Assembly (NCBI GenBank): GCA_009103225.1
Contig: RHPI01000249.1
Location: 389,019 to 421,432, forward strand
Direction of reading: 5' to 3'
Origin: Chlorokybus atmophyticus
Lineage: Eukaryota > Streptophyta > Chlorokybophyceae > Chlorokybales > Chlorokybaceae
DNA: 32,414 nucleotides
This document shows, one piece after another, positions 9,248 to 18,590 of this stretch. Below the pieces are notes generated by a model that was not told where the DNA came from, made no database searches, and was given only the letters and a program-made list of their open reading frames with translations. Numbering within the stretch: the first letter of the stretch is position 1; each line of letters begins with the position of its first letter. A program made the translations under genes and the position numbers.

Positions 9248-9252
9248 CTCTT

Positions 9253-9815
9253 CTACGGTGGTGCGCGACTCGTTCCTCACCCCCAACACCCGGTATGCAT
9301 TTGCACCTCTTGCGGGAAGGGTCCTCCCTCGTAGGCTGCATAGTGCATATGCAGCATGGCAATGAGGTTAGGATGCACGTGGTAGTGGTCCTCACCCCTT
9401 CCTCCCCGCCTACTTGCTTTCATTGTTTGGTTGAAGGACACATCTAAGACAAGTGCCCTCGCACTAAGCATCTCAGGCATGCTTCAGCTTCGACAGGGGC
9501 GCTCGCGGCTGCTAAACATTCTTCCCCAAACCGCGCTGGTACTGGTGGCGCTGGCAGACCTCCTTATCCGCTCCCCACCTCTGGTCGAGGCAGGTCCGTA
9601 GCTGCGTCTTCATCAATTCCTCACCAGCGGACGGCTGGCGTTGCTCCTCCCCGCCAGACCCCGCCTCCAGTGTTTTTGGCGCCAGTTGTTGTCACGCACC
9701 GGTTAGCAATGATGCTGGGCCCGCAAGTGGGGGATGATCACTCCAAGATCAAGCGCAAGAAGTCCAATTTCAGCTTGGCGAAGACTGCTCACCTTTCTCA
9801 ACCCGTTGGCTAGCG
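9253..9815 (+). pseudogene. LINE-1 ORF1, zinc-knuckle part
   Basis: After the Copia-B insertion the ORF1 frame resumes (STVVRDSFLTPNTR). After a one-base shift it reads LREGSSLVGCIVHMQHGN, VRMHVVV, and then a CCHC knuckle, CFHCLVEGHI-stop-DKC (9414-9455 region), with the C/C/H/C spacing of 2-4-4. A knuckle at this place is typical of L1-like ORF1. The rest to about 9815 is Ala/Pro/Arg rich with no known fold. The in-knuckle TAA makes it non-functional. Confidence 0.65.
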
Positions 9816-9829
9816 CTCGCTGGAGACAT

Positions 9830-11282
9830 GAGTGTTGCAACAGGAAGCGAAGCAGGAGGTGCCTACTCCTCCGCACTTTGAAGAGCGAGTGGTGACATAG
9901 AATGTGGGGTCTCAAGTCTCTGCTCCCGCGCAATCTGTCTCCCCCGGGTTTGGGGGGCCTGGGCGTCAATAGCGCAATCATCGCACAGCGGGCGCCGGCT
10001 GAACAGCTGGAGTCTTCTTCCCCTCGCTCCGAGCAGCCGGCACAGTTCTTGCGTCGTCTCCCCCGCATCCTCTCCTCTTTGCTAGGCATGTTGGAACAGG
10101 AGGCGAGTGCAGTGACGAAGGCATACGTTGTGCTCGTGGTGTTCGATCATCTGCGCGGAGGCACAGGGCGCACTTCCATTTTGCTTACGGATCCAGGACA
10201 GAATATGGGGTTGCGTTTTGTGCGGGCCCTCCCCCCGGACAATACGCCTAATTCTGAGCAGCGCAGCTGGTGGCGCCCCCAGCTGTTGTCGGCGCTGGAG
10301 AAGGTGGGCTCTTGATATTCGGACAAGCTACTACACATGCTACATCCTGAGCATACACACATGCACAGCAACTGCCTCACAAGAGCATACATACGCTACA
10401 TTGTGTCCCCTACAAGCTTAGATTACCATGAGTTCACGGGCTTTTGTATACCGCCAGGTCTCTACATACGTTTACTCTAGCAAGCACCACGTAAGTTATA
10501 CTCAGTTAAACACGGCGCTGTAAGTTTTGCCACGTAGCTAGCTTTACACGCATTTTAACAAGCTATGCCACGCGCCATACACTTAACAACACACGGAGTT
10601 CTTGCCATCCTTCTGGTGATTTGGGCTGCGCCAACCTGCGCCAGACTCAACCAACTCCGGAGTCTTCGGGCTTGCTCACACTCACGTCGCACACTGTCCA
10701 GATATCTGCCACTTGACTCACACAACTGCTCGATATCAGTCCTTATACCATAACCACTAGTACTTTAAGGACTTAGCCATTTCAAGCTGCTCGAACTTGT
10801 TCATAGTATGCAACTCCACAATGCAACTATGCAAGCCAACTTCCAACATGGGCTACCTCTCCGCTTCGGACCAGCTGGATATGGTAATGGAGTTTACAAG
10901 CCTGAACATCCAGGCTGTCACGATGATAGTGGCGGGAGAGCGGGTAGCTTATGTGCTGCTCTCGTGCCTAGCAAAGCCGGACTTCTCTCTGCACCCTCTG
11001 CATACGATGCAACGGTGCGTGACTCTGGCTGACTGGCTTTAGCACGCCACCTCTCGCAGCCCGGGCAAGTCTCAATCAACGGGCGCTCAGCTCCTTGCAA
11101 TGATTTTCGGTTGGCGCACGCCTTATCTTCGGGAGGGTGGGCCGGATGACAAAGGAGCACCTCTCTTCCCTTACTCTCCTCCTTCAACCACTTAGCGTGG
11201 CCTTGCAGTTGGCGAGCCAGAGGGTGGTGCCGGCTCTCTCCGTCCTCGTCAACTCTTCGCGAAGTCACATGAACCTTTAAGC
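9830..11282 (+). pseudogene. LINE-1 ORF1 C-terminal / inter-ORF region, split by a solo LTR
   Basis: An open frame at 9902-10309 (TSILLTDPGQNMGLRFVRAL, SWWRPQLLSALEKVG) joins in frame to 10854 (YLSASDQLDMVMEFTSL, VAYVLLSCLAKPDFSL) when the solo LTR at 10310-10848 and one TGGGC are removed. It ends at a stop at about 11040. I recognise no domain. The perfect rejoining suggests it was coding when the LTR element inserted. From 11043 to 11282 no convincing gene is seen; this is probably the spacer before ORF2. Confidence 0.5.
10310..10848 (-). mobile_element. Solo LTR related to Copia-B
   Basis: Flanked by a perfect 5-bp duplication, TGGGC (10305-10309 and 10849-10853). It begins TCTTGATATTC, a decayed form of TGTTGACATAC, and ends CCAACA. 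The middle aligns with the Copia-B LTRs (TACCGCCAG, CATACGTTTAC, GCAAGCACCACGT, TATACTCAG, AAGCTATGCCACG). It is about 100 bp longer than those LTRs. No internal region is left, as expected after recombination between two LTRs. The strand is inferred from the Copia-B orientation. Confidence 0.75.
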
Positions 11283-11332
11283 TCTATGGACTTGACCTCA
11301 TCGGGGAGGTGATGGGGACGTCCTTACATCTG

Positions 11333-12580
11333 ACTACCTGAAATGTGCGAGGCCTTTCTAGCCCTCGCACATCCCAAGGGTATAGCAAGCGGAGCTCGCT
11401 ACTATCAAGACTTTGGTCTTGGCGGGAGGGGCGTCATCTTGCTTTTTTTCTTTAAGAAACAAAGCTTCATGACACCTCTTATTCGCATTGTTTGCGCAAG
11501 TTTTGGGCAGGCCCAGCTGTGTGGTCTCATGCGGATGATGGTGGAGGAGGCGTGGCGATTTTGTACCCTCATGCGTGGGCCTCATCGGTGGTGAGCAGGG
11601 GTAGCTGTGCCTTCTCGCAGCTGCTGGGTGCTGCGCCGTTGGGGAGGGGGGGTGCTTCTCCTGGTCAGTGTCTACGCCCCCAATGCTTCGAAGGACAAAG
11701 CGTCCTTCTTCTCGTCCCTTTAGTCCAGCCTGCCCGACGCTGATTGGTGCGTGATGTGAGGGGATTGGAACTTTACAAGTGACGATGCTTTAGATCGGTC
11801 CCACCCCTACTTCCTCATCCTTGGAGGAGGTAGACGCCTCCGCTGGGTTGATGGAGAGGTACCAGCTGGAGGATTCGCTGCGCGTGTTGTCACCAGACCA
11901 TGAGGTGCACACATGATCTAACGGCAAGCAGGGGCAGGAAATGAGAGCGGCTCGCTTGGATCGCTTCTATGCTAGCCGTTATCTGCGCACTCTGAGCACT
12001 GACTACGGCGTGAGGCTCGGTGAGGGCTTGTCCAATCACAAGCTAGTTGACCTCTCGCCATCGGAGTTGTTCCCAAAGGGCCTGGGGTTGTAGAAGCTTG
12101 ATCCGGCCCTGCTGAAGGACCCGGCCTTTGTCACCGCCCTAGAGGCTCTGTGGGCAAGGCACAGGCTGCTCCGACCAGTCAGAGGAGAGATGGTGGAGTG
12201 GTTTGAGGAGGGCCTGCATTCTCTCACGGTGCTGGCGCGTTCTCACGTTATCCCCCGCCGCTTGCAGCGCCAGCAGTCTCAACAGGCTGTGCGACTGCTG
12301 CTGGCGCTGGTGGAGGTGGGGCTCGTTGCCAACCCACAGCGCGAGGGTTTGCTCGGGAAAAGGGTGGACCTCATGGCTCAGCTAGAGGAGCTGGACAGAC
12401 AGGAGGTGGAGGGTGCGCACATCTGCTTCAATTACAAGCTGCGCACGCAACGCGAGCGCATGATTTCTTTCTTTTTCTCGCGGGGCCAGCAACAGAGCCA
12501 GTCCCCGTCGCTGGGTTCACTGACTTATTCTCTTGGAGAGCCCCCCCCCCCCAAATAGAGGCGGAGCAGATACTGCAGGC
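11333..12580 (+). pseudogene. LINE-1 ORF2, endonuclease and linker
   Basis: The AP-like endonuclease nicks the target for target-primed reverse transcription. One frame reads stop-NVRGLSSP (the stop at 11339 replaces the usual Trp) and AFFL-stop-ETKLH (Gln to TAA at 11453). Then come FWAGPAVWSHADDGGGGVAIL, VYAPN (11670-11684) and DWCVM-stop-GDWN (11757-11771). The linker toward RT contains LGL-stop-KLDPALLKDPAFV (TAG at 12091), LWARHRLLRP and a helical stretch (LEELDRQEVEGAHI). All the usual block motifs are in order. The domain is inactive because of at least four stops. Confidence 0.85.
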
Positions 12581-12599
12581 GGCAAGCTCCTTCTTTGCT

Positions 12600-13650
12600 G
12601 CGTTCTACACCAACACCGTGGACCTGCAAGCCAGGTTGGCGGCTGTGCGCAGGTGCATTGAGGCGGTGCCGGTGCTTCTTTCTCCATCTCACCTCCCCGG
12701 CTTGGATGCGGACGTCTTCAAGGAGGAGCTCTTGCTTGTCTTACGGGCCATAAAACCACACAAGAGTTCAGGGAAAGATGGCCTGGCGGTGGTTTTTTGG
12801 CAACATGCATGGCCCGTTTTGAAAAGAGGACTATACGGAGAACTGTAAGCAGGTTTTCTCTTCTGGGGTCATGGGCACGTCCCAGCGCGCCGGCGTGCTA
12901 GCTCTCATCCACAAGAAGGGCTCCACCACCGACTTGCGAAACTGGCGACCCATTACTTTGCTACCTGTGCACTACAAAATCCTGGCGAAGGCGCTCAGCT
13001 CCCGCCTGTCAATGCTTCTTCCGGACATCATCGCGCGACAGCAAGCGGGCTTTGTGCGTCACCGCTACGTCATAGACAACGTCCTCACAACCATGGGCAC
13101 GTTGGCTCACGCCTCAGATACCAGGCAGCAAGCGGCCATGCTTCTTCTCGACTTTAAAAAGGCGTTCGATTAATCTGGATTGGGATTTGCTGGAAGCGAT
13201 GATGAGGAAGCAAGGCTTCAGCCCCCTCTTCTGTTCTTGGGCACGAACACTGAATGGGGGAGGGGGCAGCCAGGTATTAGTGAACGGGCATGCTTCCCTC
13301 CCTTTCACCCTCCAACACAGTGTCCGCCAGGGGTGCCCATTGGCACTGGCCCTGTTTGTCGGCGGTGGAGGCTTTGGGTGCGTTGATTGCATCCAACGAG
13401 GACATGCAGCAGGGCCTTCTTCTTCCTACAGAGGATCCGGCCAGAGCTGGCACTCAAGCCAAGCTCAGGTATTTTGCCTTTGCGGATGACACTTCGGTAG
13501 TCCTGCAAGTTTCCTCCGTAGCATTTGAGGCCTTTAGACGTCTACTGGAGGACTACTGCTTGGCGTCTAACTCAGCACTCAGCTGGCACAAATCGGTTGG
13601 CATTCTTCTCGGGTTGGCTCAGTGCAAGGCCTCTCTAGGCTGAGGGGTGC
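12600..13650 (+). pseudogene. LINE-1 ORF2, reverse transcriptase domain
   Basis: RT motifs of the L1 type are in order: KPHKSSGKDGLAVVFW (12750-12800), GVLALIHKKGSTTDLRNWRP with ITLL (12890-12965), ARQQAGFVRHRYVIDNV (13030-13083), motif A LLDFKKAFD (13143-13170), then a one-base insertion, NLDWDLLEAMMRKQGF, motif B QHSVRQGCPLAL (13315-13350), and motif C FADD (13479-13490) followed by the thumb segment YCLASNSALSWHKS. The catalytic Asp residues of motifs A and C are intact. Frameshifts at about 12850, 13170 and 13350 break the gene. Confidence 0.9.
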
Positions 13651-15450
13651 GATGGCTTCTGCGGGGAGAAGGTGCGATTCTTCTTGGTGTCCCTATGGGT
13701 GTCTCCCTTCGCGGGGAGCAGCTGTCTCAAAGGTGCTGCGCAAAATACAAGGCAAGCTCACTCTCAGGGCATGGCAGCATCTCTCCCTTTTAGGGCGGGC
13801 TGTGGTGATCAACCAACATTCTTTCATGCCTCTCGTATCTGGCAGCACTGGTCAACCCCCGCAAGGCTAACATTCGATCACTGCGACGAGCCTGCCGCGC
13901 CTTCCTAAGGTCCTCGCCATCTCGAGCGGAGCAGCCGGCTGAGGATGCATCGTTGGAACAGGGACCAGTGCGAGGGCGGGTGAGATGGCAGTTTGCATCC
14001 CTCCCCAAGACGATGAGGGGCCTTGGCATCAAGGACCCCGAGCTGCAGACTACTGCACTATTGGCAAAATGGGCGGTGCGCCTTGTTGACCACACGTGGG
14101 CGCACTATAAAGTTTTGGGTCTCCGCCACTTGGAGTCGTGGGCGCAAGATGCAGTGGACCCCTTGGTGCGGTGGGTTGATTCAACAGCATCACTATTATC
14201 AAGAGGCTTGCGCATCCACAGCAGGGTGGCTCCGCACTGGAGGGCGGTGCTCTCGACCTGGCTGAAGATCTGTCCCCCCCTTCGTCGCCCCCCCTTCTAC
14301 TACGAGGAAGTCCTCTCGCAGCCCCTCTTCATTAGCTCTTTTCTTCGTGGACCCTTAGGGAAGGTGCTTGGCGCTGGAGGAACGCGCTCTCAGCTCCTCC
14401 CTTGGGCGGCACAAGAGTTTCACAGGGTGGTGGACCTGTGGGACACTGCACTCCTGCGGGGGTACACTGCGACGGAGCTCAGTTACTGGGTCGACAACCC
14501 CCAGCCGGTCCCGTCTTTGCTGTGGAGCTGTGTCCCGGTGCCTTAGAGGGAGCTTCTCTCATCTGGCCCTCTTCCTCCGCGTGCTGAGGAGTGGTGGGCT
14601 TCGCTCCAGACTATGCTCGGCAGACTGTTCTCTATGTGGACGGGGTGGCCCGCGGGTTCATGACTTGCTGGGCCTATGAGCTAGGCGGCCAGGAGGACGC
14701 CCAGCTTCAAGGCCCGGCGTCCATGACTTCTCTTCCCACTCCCTACTCGCTGGCTCGACGAGGGTGCCCCTGGCAGGCACCATCGTGGGAACATCTGAGC
14801 GGCTCCGGGTGCAGCTCTGAGGCTGCTCACACAGCTGGCAGCTTGCTGTCACGGGTGCGAGTGCATCCCCCTGCAAGTCGCTATTGTGTTGGGTCAGCTA
14901 TTTTCTTTCCGGCATGGGGGGAGCAACCGCTTTTCACCCGCTATGCTAGTTGGGTGGTGGTTGGCCGCTCCCGACTGCAAGATCTTCACCTAGATCTGTT
15001 GCTGGCTTGCCATTTCCTTCATCCGAACAGGCGGCTTCCCCTTCGCTAGCGGAGCTGGCTGGAGGACAGCACGCCTCGCATCAGCTTCCGCCTGGCCCCC
15101 CACTTATCCCCCTATGGGAGTATACTCCGGTCTTGAGCTACTCTGCTCTAACCTCCGCCTGCTTGGTGAAAGTCACACCCACGCTCGCTGGGGCTAGGTG
15201 GCTCCGGGTCTTTACTGGCCCGAGATCTGGCCGGCTATTCACAAGCTGCAAGCTCCGGGCAAGCAACGCACCCTGCTTTGGCTGCTTGCTCATGGCGCCT
15301 TGTACATTGGCCACAAGCTTCGTCACTTCAATCCCGAGGTGGACTCCTCCTGCTTGACATGCGAGGAAGAAGACGTGGGAACCCCCTTTCATCTTTTCGT
15401 GGTGTGCTCGTTCTCTCGGCAGCTGTAGGACAGCCTCGTGCTTTTGTTTC
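13651..15450 (+). pseudogene. LINE-1 ORF2, C-terminal region with zf-RVT
   Basis: After RT the frames read GVPMGVS, LRAWQHLSLLGRAVVINQ, then FASLPKTMRGLGIKDPEL with LLAKWAVRLVD (13990-14090), the segment common to plant and algal L1 ORF2 C termini. Around 14880-15000 is FTRYASWVVVGRS, a block shared with LINE-2. The zf-RVT zinc-binding motif is CLTC, H and C at 15351-15407 (SCLTCEEEDV, PFHLFVVC). Several frameshifts are present. Confidence 0.8.
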
Positions 15451-15966
15451 TCTATAAGAGGCTCCCTTAGTCTCCCCCCTGCTGCTGTTCATTTCGGAGT
15501 TGGTAGGGCTGCCTCCCCACCTGTCATGGAAAGAGTACGGTTGGCAGTGCGTCCTAATGCTCTATGGATGATCTGGTGTTTTTGTTGTTCTGTGTGCTAT
15601 GGGGGGGGGAGCAGCCTCTTTTTATTGTGCTGCTCCGCAAGTTGGGGGCTGCCATCCGTAGTCGAGCTCGTGAGGACTGGATGCAAGCTTGCTCGCAGCC
15701 AGCGCGGGATGGTGTTAGGGATGCTGCAGTCGGAGACTTCTGCAACAGCTGAGGCCTTGGTGGTGTGCTTTGCTCGGTTTCTACAGTTAGCCAGCTCTCC
15801 TCCTTCCATAGTGTGGCATAGCTTTAGCCTTATCTGAGTTGCTTTTAATGCTTGCTTTTGCTTACGAGCTGTATATTAGCTGGCTATTTAGCCTTTCACA
15901 GAGTCTGTGCTTTTTCTTGATTCTTGATAAGGTCTCAGCATTGTTTGGTCCAAAAACAAATATACA
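15451..15966 (+). other. LINE-1 3' end / untranslated region
   Basis: No domain is seen except a short block, PNALWMIWCF, near 15555 that may be the last ORF2 residues. The segment becomes T-rich and ends in a short A-rich tail at 15950-15965, directly before Copia-A gag resumes. Confidence 0.55.
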
Positions 15967-15973
15967 TATATTG

Positions 15974-16598
15974 AGGAGGAGAGTATATGGGTTGAAAAGT
16001 TTGAGCAGGCACTGGCTTTCATCATCCTCAACGTGAAGAATCATCACTTCGCAACCTTGGAGGCATGCACCACCGCGAAGCAAGCCTTGACCAAACTTTT
16101 AGACGTTTTCATATGCGCGCAACAACATGAGAAGTTTGCAGCTGAGGCGGGCCTTGAGCAACATGCAGAAGGACTTTGGAGAGCCTGTGACCAAGTTTGT
16201 GGCTCGTGCAAGAGAGATGGTCTGACTTGTTGGGTGTGGGGCATGATGTGAAGGAGTCGGAGGTACTTTGGGTTGTGTTGGCTAGCTTGCCACCGAACTT
16301 TAACACTGTTGTGGAGGTGCTCGAGTCCACCACAGGTAGTGAGCTGAAGCTTGACGATGTTCTCCCGCATTTGCTGCAAGTTGAGGACAAGGCGGCCTGG
16401 AGGGAGGAGGAACGGTCTGGAAAGGATGTTGTAGCTCTCTTTGCGCATGGTGGACTTGAAAGAGACAAGGAGTGCTACTACTGCCCTACGAAGGGGCATT
16501 TTAAGCGCGATTGCAAAAAGAGAAAGGCCGAAGAGGAGGCCAAGGCTGGAGGCGTGTCTTTTCTTGCGCATGCACATCCGGAAGCGGTGCAGTTCTGA
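15974..16598 (+). pseudogene. Copia-A gag, C-terminal part with zinc knuckle
   Basis: This is the continuation of the gag interrupted at 5187: EEESIWVEKFEQALAFI, LEACTTAKQALTKLLDVF, a one-base frameshift at about 16222, then LLGVGHDVKESEVLWVVLA, SLPPNFNTVVEVLEST, LKLDDVLPHLLQ. It ends with the CCHC knuckle CYYCPTKGHFKRDC (16473-16514) and a TGA at 16596. The UBN2 plus knuckle order is that of copia gag. No protease follows in frame, so Copia-A is truncated after gag. Confidence 0.85.
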
Positions 16599-16925
16599 GG
16601 TTTGAGACCTGCAAAGTCTGGAGGCCGTCATGTAGGCTGCAGGGGCAAAGATTGAAGGCGGAGGAGCTTGAAAATACGGGGTCTAGAGCTGCCAGGTATG
16701 TTTGGGAAGGTTTAAGCCTGCTTGTAGCTAAGTTTAAGAAGATTTGAAGTCTGTTGGCTAGCACAAACAGGTCTGATTTTGAAACCATGAGTAGGGATGC
16801 AGCTTTTTCAGACTTGGCCAGGTCTGGACAGTTGTAAATGTGTACTCATGTGTAGTCAGACTTGTGGCTCTCATTCATAAAGTTGCTTGAGTAAAGGTAG
16901 CTTGGAAGTAGTCATGAACGGGGTG
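16599..16925. other. No gene recognised
   Basis: No coding frame, repeat or promoter could be supported. The T/G-rich composition resembles the Copia-A LTR, but I could not align it to that LTR. Confidence 0.4.
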
Positions 16926-16929
16926 GCGT

Positions 16930-17208
16930 CATCTCGACAACCAAGACGCGGGAGCGCAAGGCTAAATTGTACTTGCATGAATTGGAGTGGCTATCCAACG
17001 CGGTGTGAAGCGTCGCCTCTACAGGAAAGGACGTGAGAGCCATGGCGTACGTGCGCGCGACGTAATGCGGATTTGCTCTGCAATGGTGGGAAACTGGTGT
17101 AGCTTTGTGTCCGCGGGAGCGGGAGCGGGAGCGGGAGGTCTTTTTCAACTGGTCTAAGACTGGGTTTGCAACTACATTAAGGATGCAAGGAGGCTGCTCT
17201 TCAGCATA
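16930..17208 (+). pseudogene. Gypsy-E2: possible gag fragment
   Basis: One frame reads RERKAKLYLHELEWLSNAV, DVRAMAYVRAT, FALQWWETGV, which fits the Retrotrans_gag pattern of a helix with EW and a terminal Al-WW. A GGGAGC microsatellite of about four units lies at 17114-17138, and integrase sequence begins at 17209. Gag and integrase are thus adjacent, implying loss of protease, RT and RNase H by an internal deletion. Identification rests on a short pattern only. Confidence 0.35.
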
Positions 17209-18129
17209 GGCAACACACGGCAGGACTAAGCGCACGCGAGCGCCACTGCGTCAGTCAATGCTGACGGAACTACTGTTGGAAGGATTGTGTGACTTGTCTT
17301 CCGACGAGTTCATATCCACATTAAGGAGGTGCCTGCTCCGCAACTGCGCAAGGGCATCATTTCTATACTCAACACCGAGTTGTGACACTTTAATGACAAC
17401 GTACCGTCAGCTTGGTGAGTGCCTATTTCTGGTGGCATGGCATGCACACACAGGTGCGCACCTTTATCGCAAACTGTTCGCACTGCGACCTCGTCCGTAC
17501 CAGCCTCAACAGCCGTACCAGCACTCTCCACCTGCTGCCCATCGCCAGCATGTTCTACAAGTGGGGACTGGTTATCCTTGAAGACTTAGCACCCTCAGCT
17601 CGTGGCAACAAGTACATCCTCGTCATGATCGAGCACTTTTCAAGTGGATTGAGCTGGTTCCCCTTCTCGACAAGAGCAGCAGAGGAACCGCACAGGCTTT
17701 CCTCGAATATTTCCTTAGTCCCTTCAGCTCATGTGCTGAAGTCATCATTGGCCAAGGAGCGGAGTTTCAAGGCGAGTTCGACACTTTGCTGGACCGCTCC
17801 TACATCGACCATCGTCGCACATCACGCGACCATTTGCAGGCAGATGGACTGGCAGAACGCACGGTTTAAACACAAGAAGGCATTGCGCACGTATGTCATC
17901 GACCACGAAATGCATCTATAATGACTGCCTCCCATACATCGCGCTTGGCTACCGGCTGTCAAAGCAGGCTTTCATGCGCATGTACAGCCCTTATCATCTG
18001 CTGCTTGGCAGAGAGTTTCCACTTCCTTTTTGCGCACAGAAAGAGGTGGAGCGCGTGCTGGACGACCTCGACGACCCCGTGGCCATGCTAGACAACATGC
18101 ACCAGCGCGCATGCTTATTTGCACACGTC
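17209..18129 (+). pseudogene. Gypsy-E2: integrase, part before the TRIM array
   Basis: Nearly collinear with 114-1029. It includes the HHCC region (first His also Asn; NCSHCDLVR intact here), the catalytic core (DLAPSARGNKYILVMIEHF, FQGEFDTLLDRS, YIDHRRTSRDH, ADGLAERT) and the downstream segment DCLPYIALGYRLSKQAFMRM, VERVLDDLDDPVAMLDNM, QRACLFAHV. This copy is slightly better preserved than E1. It is broken at 18129 by the tandem TRIM. Confidence 0.85.
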
Positions 18130-18251
18130 TGTAACGCGGGGCTTAGCCGACTAAGCCATGGTAGCAAAAGTCGCTGCCATGAGAGGTTGTGTATTGCTTA
18201 TTAATGCTTCATAAGCCCTTCTTAGCCCATTCCACATTAACCGGCATTGCA
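18130..18251 (-). repeat. TRIM LTR, leftmost copy
   Basis: It differs from the other three LTRs (18562-18683, 18994-19115, 19426-19547) at a few bases, including CATTGCA for CATTACA. An inverted repeat GGCTTAG / CTAAGCC (18140-18157) forms a 7-bp stem with a CCGA loop in every LTR. Confidence 0.8.
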
Positions 18252-18386
18252 TTCAACTCGGCTTTCACCACGATTTTACCTGCACATCTTGGCCCTTCAT
18301 GACCGGCAGGACTTGCTCGCGTCCGGTCATGACCAGCCATTACCGGTCATGCCGCGTAGTTTTCCGCGGCGACTTGCCACGTTGCC

Positions 18387-18410
18387 GCGCGCAGGAGCGA
18401 CCCTGCGCGC
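18387..18410. repeat. TRIM internal hairpin (repeated in all units)
   Basis: Arms GCGCGCAGG (18387-18395) and CCTGCGCGC (18402-18410) give a perfect 9-bp stem with a 6-nt loop. Just upstream, several inverted CATGACCGG / CCGGTCATG motifs (about 18298-18352) also pair, so the internal RNA could be highly structured. Confidence 0.75.
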
Positions 18411-18525
18411 CGACTCAGTCAGCTTCACCTCACAGCTTATTGTTAACCAATCACACTAACTGCCTTGGATCGTTTCCGACGGTCGCCGAAAATCTACCCA
18501 CTCGCGCGCAGCTTGCGCCCGGTGG

Positions 18526-18590
18526 GATTTGATCCCGCGACCTTTAGAGCTCCGATACCAATGTAACGCGGGGCTTAGCCGACTAAGCCA
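18526..18590 (-). promoter_or_regulatory. Possible Pol III A and B boxes spanning the TRIM LTR/internal border
   Basis: On the minus strand TGGCTTAGTCGG (18579-18590) resembles an A box with one extra base. GATCAAATC (18526-18534) fits the B-box consensus GWTCRANNC exactly, in a T-arm-like context (GCGGGATCAAATCCCACC). A-to-B spacing is about 56 nt, long for a tRNA but within the range of tRNA-derived promoters. It is repeated in each unit. Activity is untested. Confidence 0.45.
18549..18560 (-). other. TRIM primer-binding site (first of three; also 18981-18992 and 19413-19424)
   Basis: Minus strand TGGTATCGGAGC, one base after the LTR end. It is complementary to the 3' end of initiator tRNA-Met, with one mismatch. 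The priming mode thus differs from the half-tRNA sites of the copia elements nearby. Confidence 0.75.

Larger units (their letters stand above)
5188..15966 (+). mobile_element. LINE-1: L1-type non-LTR retrotransposon, with three nested insertions
   Basis: The element has a GC-rich 5' end with a proline-rich ORF1 containing a C-terminal CCHC. An ORF2 follows with AP-endonuclease motifs (NVRGL, ETK, VYAPN, GDWN), RT motifs (DFKKAFD, RQGCPLA, FADD) and a zf-RVT tail, then a short A-rich end (CCAAAAACAAATATAC). It interrupts Copia-A gag: joining base 5187 to 15974 restores the gag frame. Imperfect flanking repeats (TATAATTG at left, TATATTG at 15967) look like an eroded target-site duplication. 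Subtracting the MITE, Copia-B and the solo LTR with their duplications leaves about 7.2 kb, a normal full length for this group. Both ORFs are broken by stops and frameshifts. Confidence 0.85.

Noticed and set aside
16044-16631. 195-residue minus-strand ORF
   Set aside because: Antisense shadow of Copia-A gag, whose UBN2 and CCHC motifs are on the plus strand.
18526-18560. A functional tRNA gene
   Set aside because: The T-arm-like and D-arm-like segments lack an anticodon arm and acceptor pairing; the A-box match needs an extra base. Only promoter-like boxes are supported.
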